Below the pieces are notes generated by a model. It had not been told where the DNA came from, searched no databases, and was given only the letters and a program-made list of their open reading frames with translations. The position numbers were made by a program, and so were the translations under genes. Positions 30,848 to 31,826 of a stretch of 31,826 bases of DNA are shown here, one piece after another (the stretch's first letter is position 1; every line of letters begins with the position of its first letter). The DNA lies in assembly GCA_964389025.1 (NCBI GenBank), contig CAYMCQ010000047.1, positions 1 through 31,826 on the forward strand, given 5' to 3'. The stretch comes from CAYMCQ01 sp964389025 (GTDB lineage Bacteria > Verrucomicrobiota > Verrucomicrobiia > Limisphaerales > CAYMCQ01).

Positions 30848-31826
30848 ATGAGCAAAACACTTTATCTTTCGCCGCCGAGCTTCGACGGCTTTGACGGCGG
30901 CGCGGGCGCGCGGTATCAGGCGCGGCGCGAAGTCACCAGCTATTGGTATCCGACGTGGCTCGCGCAGCCCGCCGCGCTCACGCCGAACTCCAAGCTGCTC
31001 GATTGCCCGCCGCACGACGTTGACGTGGCCAAGTGCCTCGCCACCGCGAAAGATTTCGACCACGTCATCATCAACACCAGCACGCCGTCGTTGAAGAACG
31101 ATTGCAAAGTTGCCGAAGCCATCAAACAACAGAAGCCCGACACGAAGATCGGTTTCGTCGGCGCGCACACGATGGTTTTGCCGACGGAAACTTTGAAGGC
31201 GTCGTGGGCGATTGATTGGGTTGGCCGCAAGGAATTTGATTTCACCTGCAAGGAAGTCGCCGAAGATCGTCCGCTCGAAACCATCGCCGGACTTTCCTAC
31301 AAGGACAGCGAGGGCAAGATCAAACACAACCCCGAACGCGAAATGATCCAGAACATGGATACGCTCCCGTGGGTCGCCGACGTTTACAAGCGCGATTTGC
31401 AGATCGAAAAATATTTCATCGGCTACCTCATGCACCCTTACATCTCGATGTATACGGGGCGCGGTTGCCCGGCGCAATGCACCTTCTGCCTCTGGCCGCA
31501 GACCATCGGCGGACACAAATATCGCGTCCGCTCGCCGCAAAACGTCGCTGACGAAATGGCCTACATGAAGAAACTCTTCCCGCAGGTGCGCGAATTTTTC
31601 TTCGACGACGACACTTTCACCGCGAACCTCCCGCGCGCCCGCGAGATCGCGAAGAAACTTGGCCCGCTCGGATTGACCTGGAGTTGCAACAGCCGCGCGA
31701 ACCTCGATTACGACATGATCAAAAGTTTCAAAGACAACGGCCTGCGCCTCTTCCTCGTCGGCTACGAAAGCGGCAACGATGAAACGCTCACCCGCATCAA
31801 GAAAGGCGTGACCACCGACGAGATGC
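30848..31826 (+). CDS. hpnJ: Hopanoid biosynthesis radical SAM protein HpnJ, 3' end missing
   Basis: The first 326 residues of a B12-binding radical SAM protein; the gene runs off the window. The start MSKTLYLSPPSFDGFDGGAG, followed by ARYQARREVTSYWYPTWLAQPAAL, is characteristic of HpnJ. A cobalamin-binding-like N-terminal domain precedes the iron-sulfur motif GRGCPAQCTFCLWPQT (C207, C211, C214). VGYESGNDETLTRIKKG follows. HpnJ is required to turn bacteriohopanetetrol glucosamine into the cyclitol ether form, after HpnI and HpnK. ATG 30848 fits the family start. hpnD and hpnK are on the other strand 13 kb back. Confidence 0.9.
   Translation, partial: MSKTLYLSPPSFDGFDGGAGARYQARREVTSYWYPTWLAQPAALTPNSKLLDCPPHDVDVAKCLATAKDFDHVIINTSTPSLKNDCKVAEAIKQQKPDTKIGFVGAHTMVLPTETLKASWAIDWVGRKEFDFTCKEVAEDRPLETIAGLSYKDSEGKIKHNPEREMIQNMDTLPWVADVYKRDLQIEKYFIGYLMHPYISMYTGRGCPAQCTFCLWPQTIGGHKYRVRSPQNVADEMAYMKKLFPQVREFFFDDDTFTANLPRAREIAKKLGPLGLTWSCNSRANLDYDMIKSFKDNGLRLFLVGYESGNDETLTRIKKGVTTDEM

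Noticed and set aside
30392..31540. Minus-strand frame of 382 codons opposite mocA and hpnJ
   Set aside because: Spans two well-supported plus-strand genes and an intergenic repeat; no domain recognised.

Overview
The window reads as bacterial chromosome, most likely from the Verrucomicrobiota (Pedosphaera/Limisphaerales-like lineage) or a close PVC relative. This is inferred from gene content: hopanoid genes of the hpn type, a form II CO-dehydrogenase-like operon, an archaeal-type phosphoglycerate mutase, sigma-54 regulators, and many short palindromic intergenic repeats that also run into genes. GC is fairly high, with lower-GC islands. No rRNA, tRNA, CRISPR array, transposase or integrase was seen.

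Layout. 1-2.3 kb: 3' part of a sigma-54 activator, a family 2 glycosyltransferase and an FmdB-type zinc ribbon gene. 2.3-3.4 kb: a PIN-domain toxin/UPF0175 antitoxin pair between two copies of the first codons of a uvrC-like gene. 3.5-9.1 kb, minus strand: a small membrane protein, a sugar-phosphate cluster (GmhA-like isomerase, ROK kinase, Gfo/Idh/MocA oxidoreductase, DegT aminotransferase), and inside it an MntA/HepT toxin-antitoxin pair flanked by a duplicated 5' end of the oxidoreductase gene. 9.2-12.9 kb: GNAT acetyltransferase, YgfZ-like folate protein, ABC ATPase, apgM. 13.0-16.7 kb: a 13-residue lysine-rich ORF with a perfect Shine-Dalgarno, a DEDD exonuclease, a type II restriction-modification pair (PmeII-like), an MTA/SAH-type nucleosidase carrying an in-frame palindrome, and a DMT transporter. 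16.8-21.6 kb, minus strand: hpnK, hpnD, a small membrane protein, an NtrC-like regulator and its histidine kinase. 21.7-25.4 kb, minus strand: coaC, gmk, yicC and an MFS exporter. 25.5-30.7 kb, plus strand: coxS-coxL-coxM-coxG-mocA (form II order and motif), interrupted by a four-helix-bundle gene that sits exactly between 38-bp inverted repeats. 30.8 kb to the end: hpnJ, cut by the window edge.

The most interesting signals concern how accessory DNA sits among core genes. Two unrelated toxin-antitoxin modules are each bracketed by direct repeats made from the 5' end of an adjacent gene, so that the target reading frame is re-made downstream of the insert. A four-helix-bundle gene with inverted-repeat ends interrupts a catabolic operon in the manner of a 23S rRNA intervening sequence. 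Two genes contain palindromic repeats read in frame as extra peptide, and several genes take their stop codon from a repeat.
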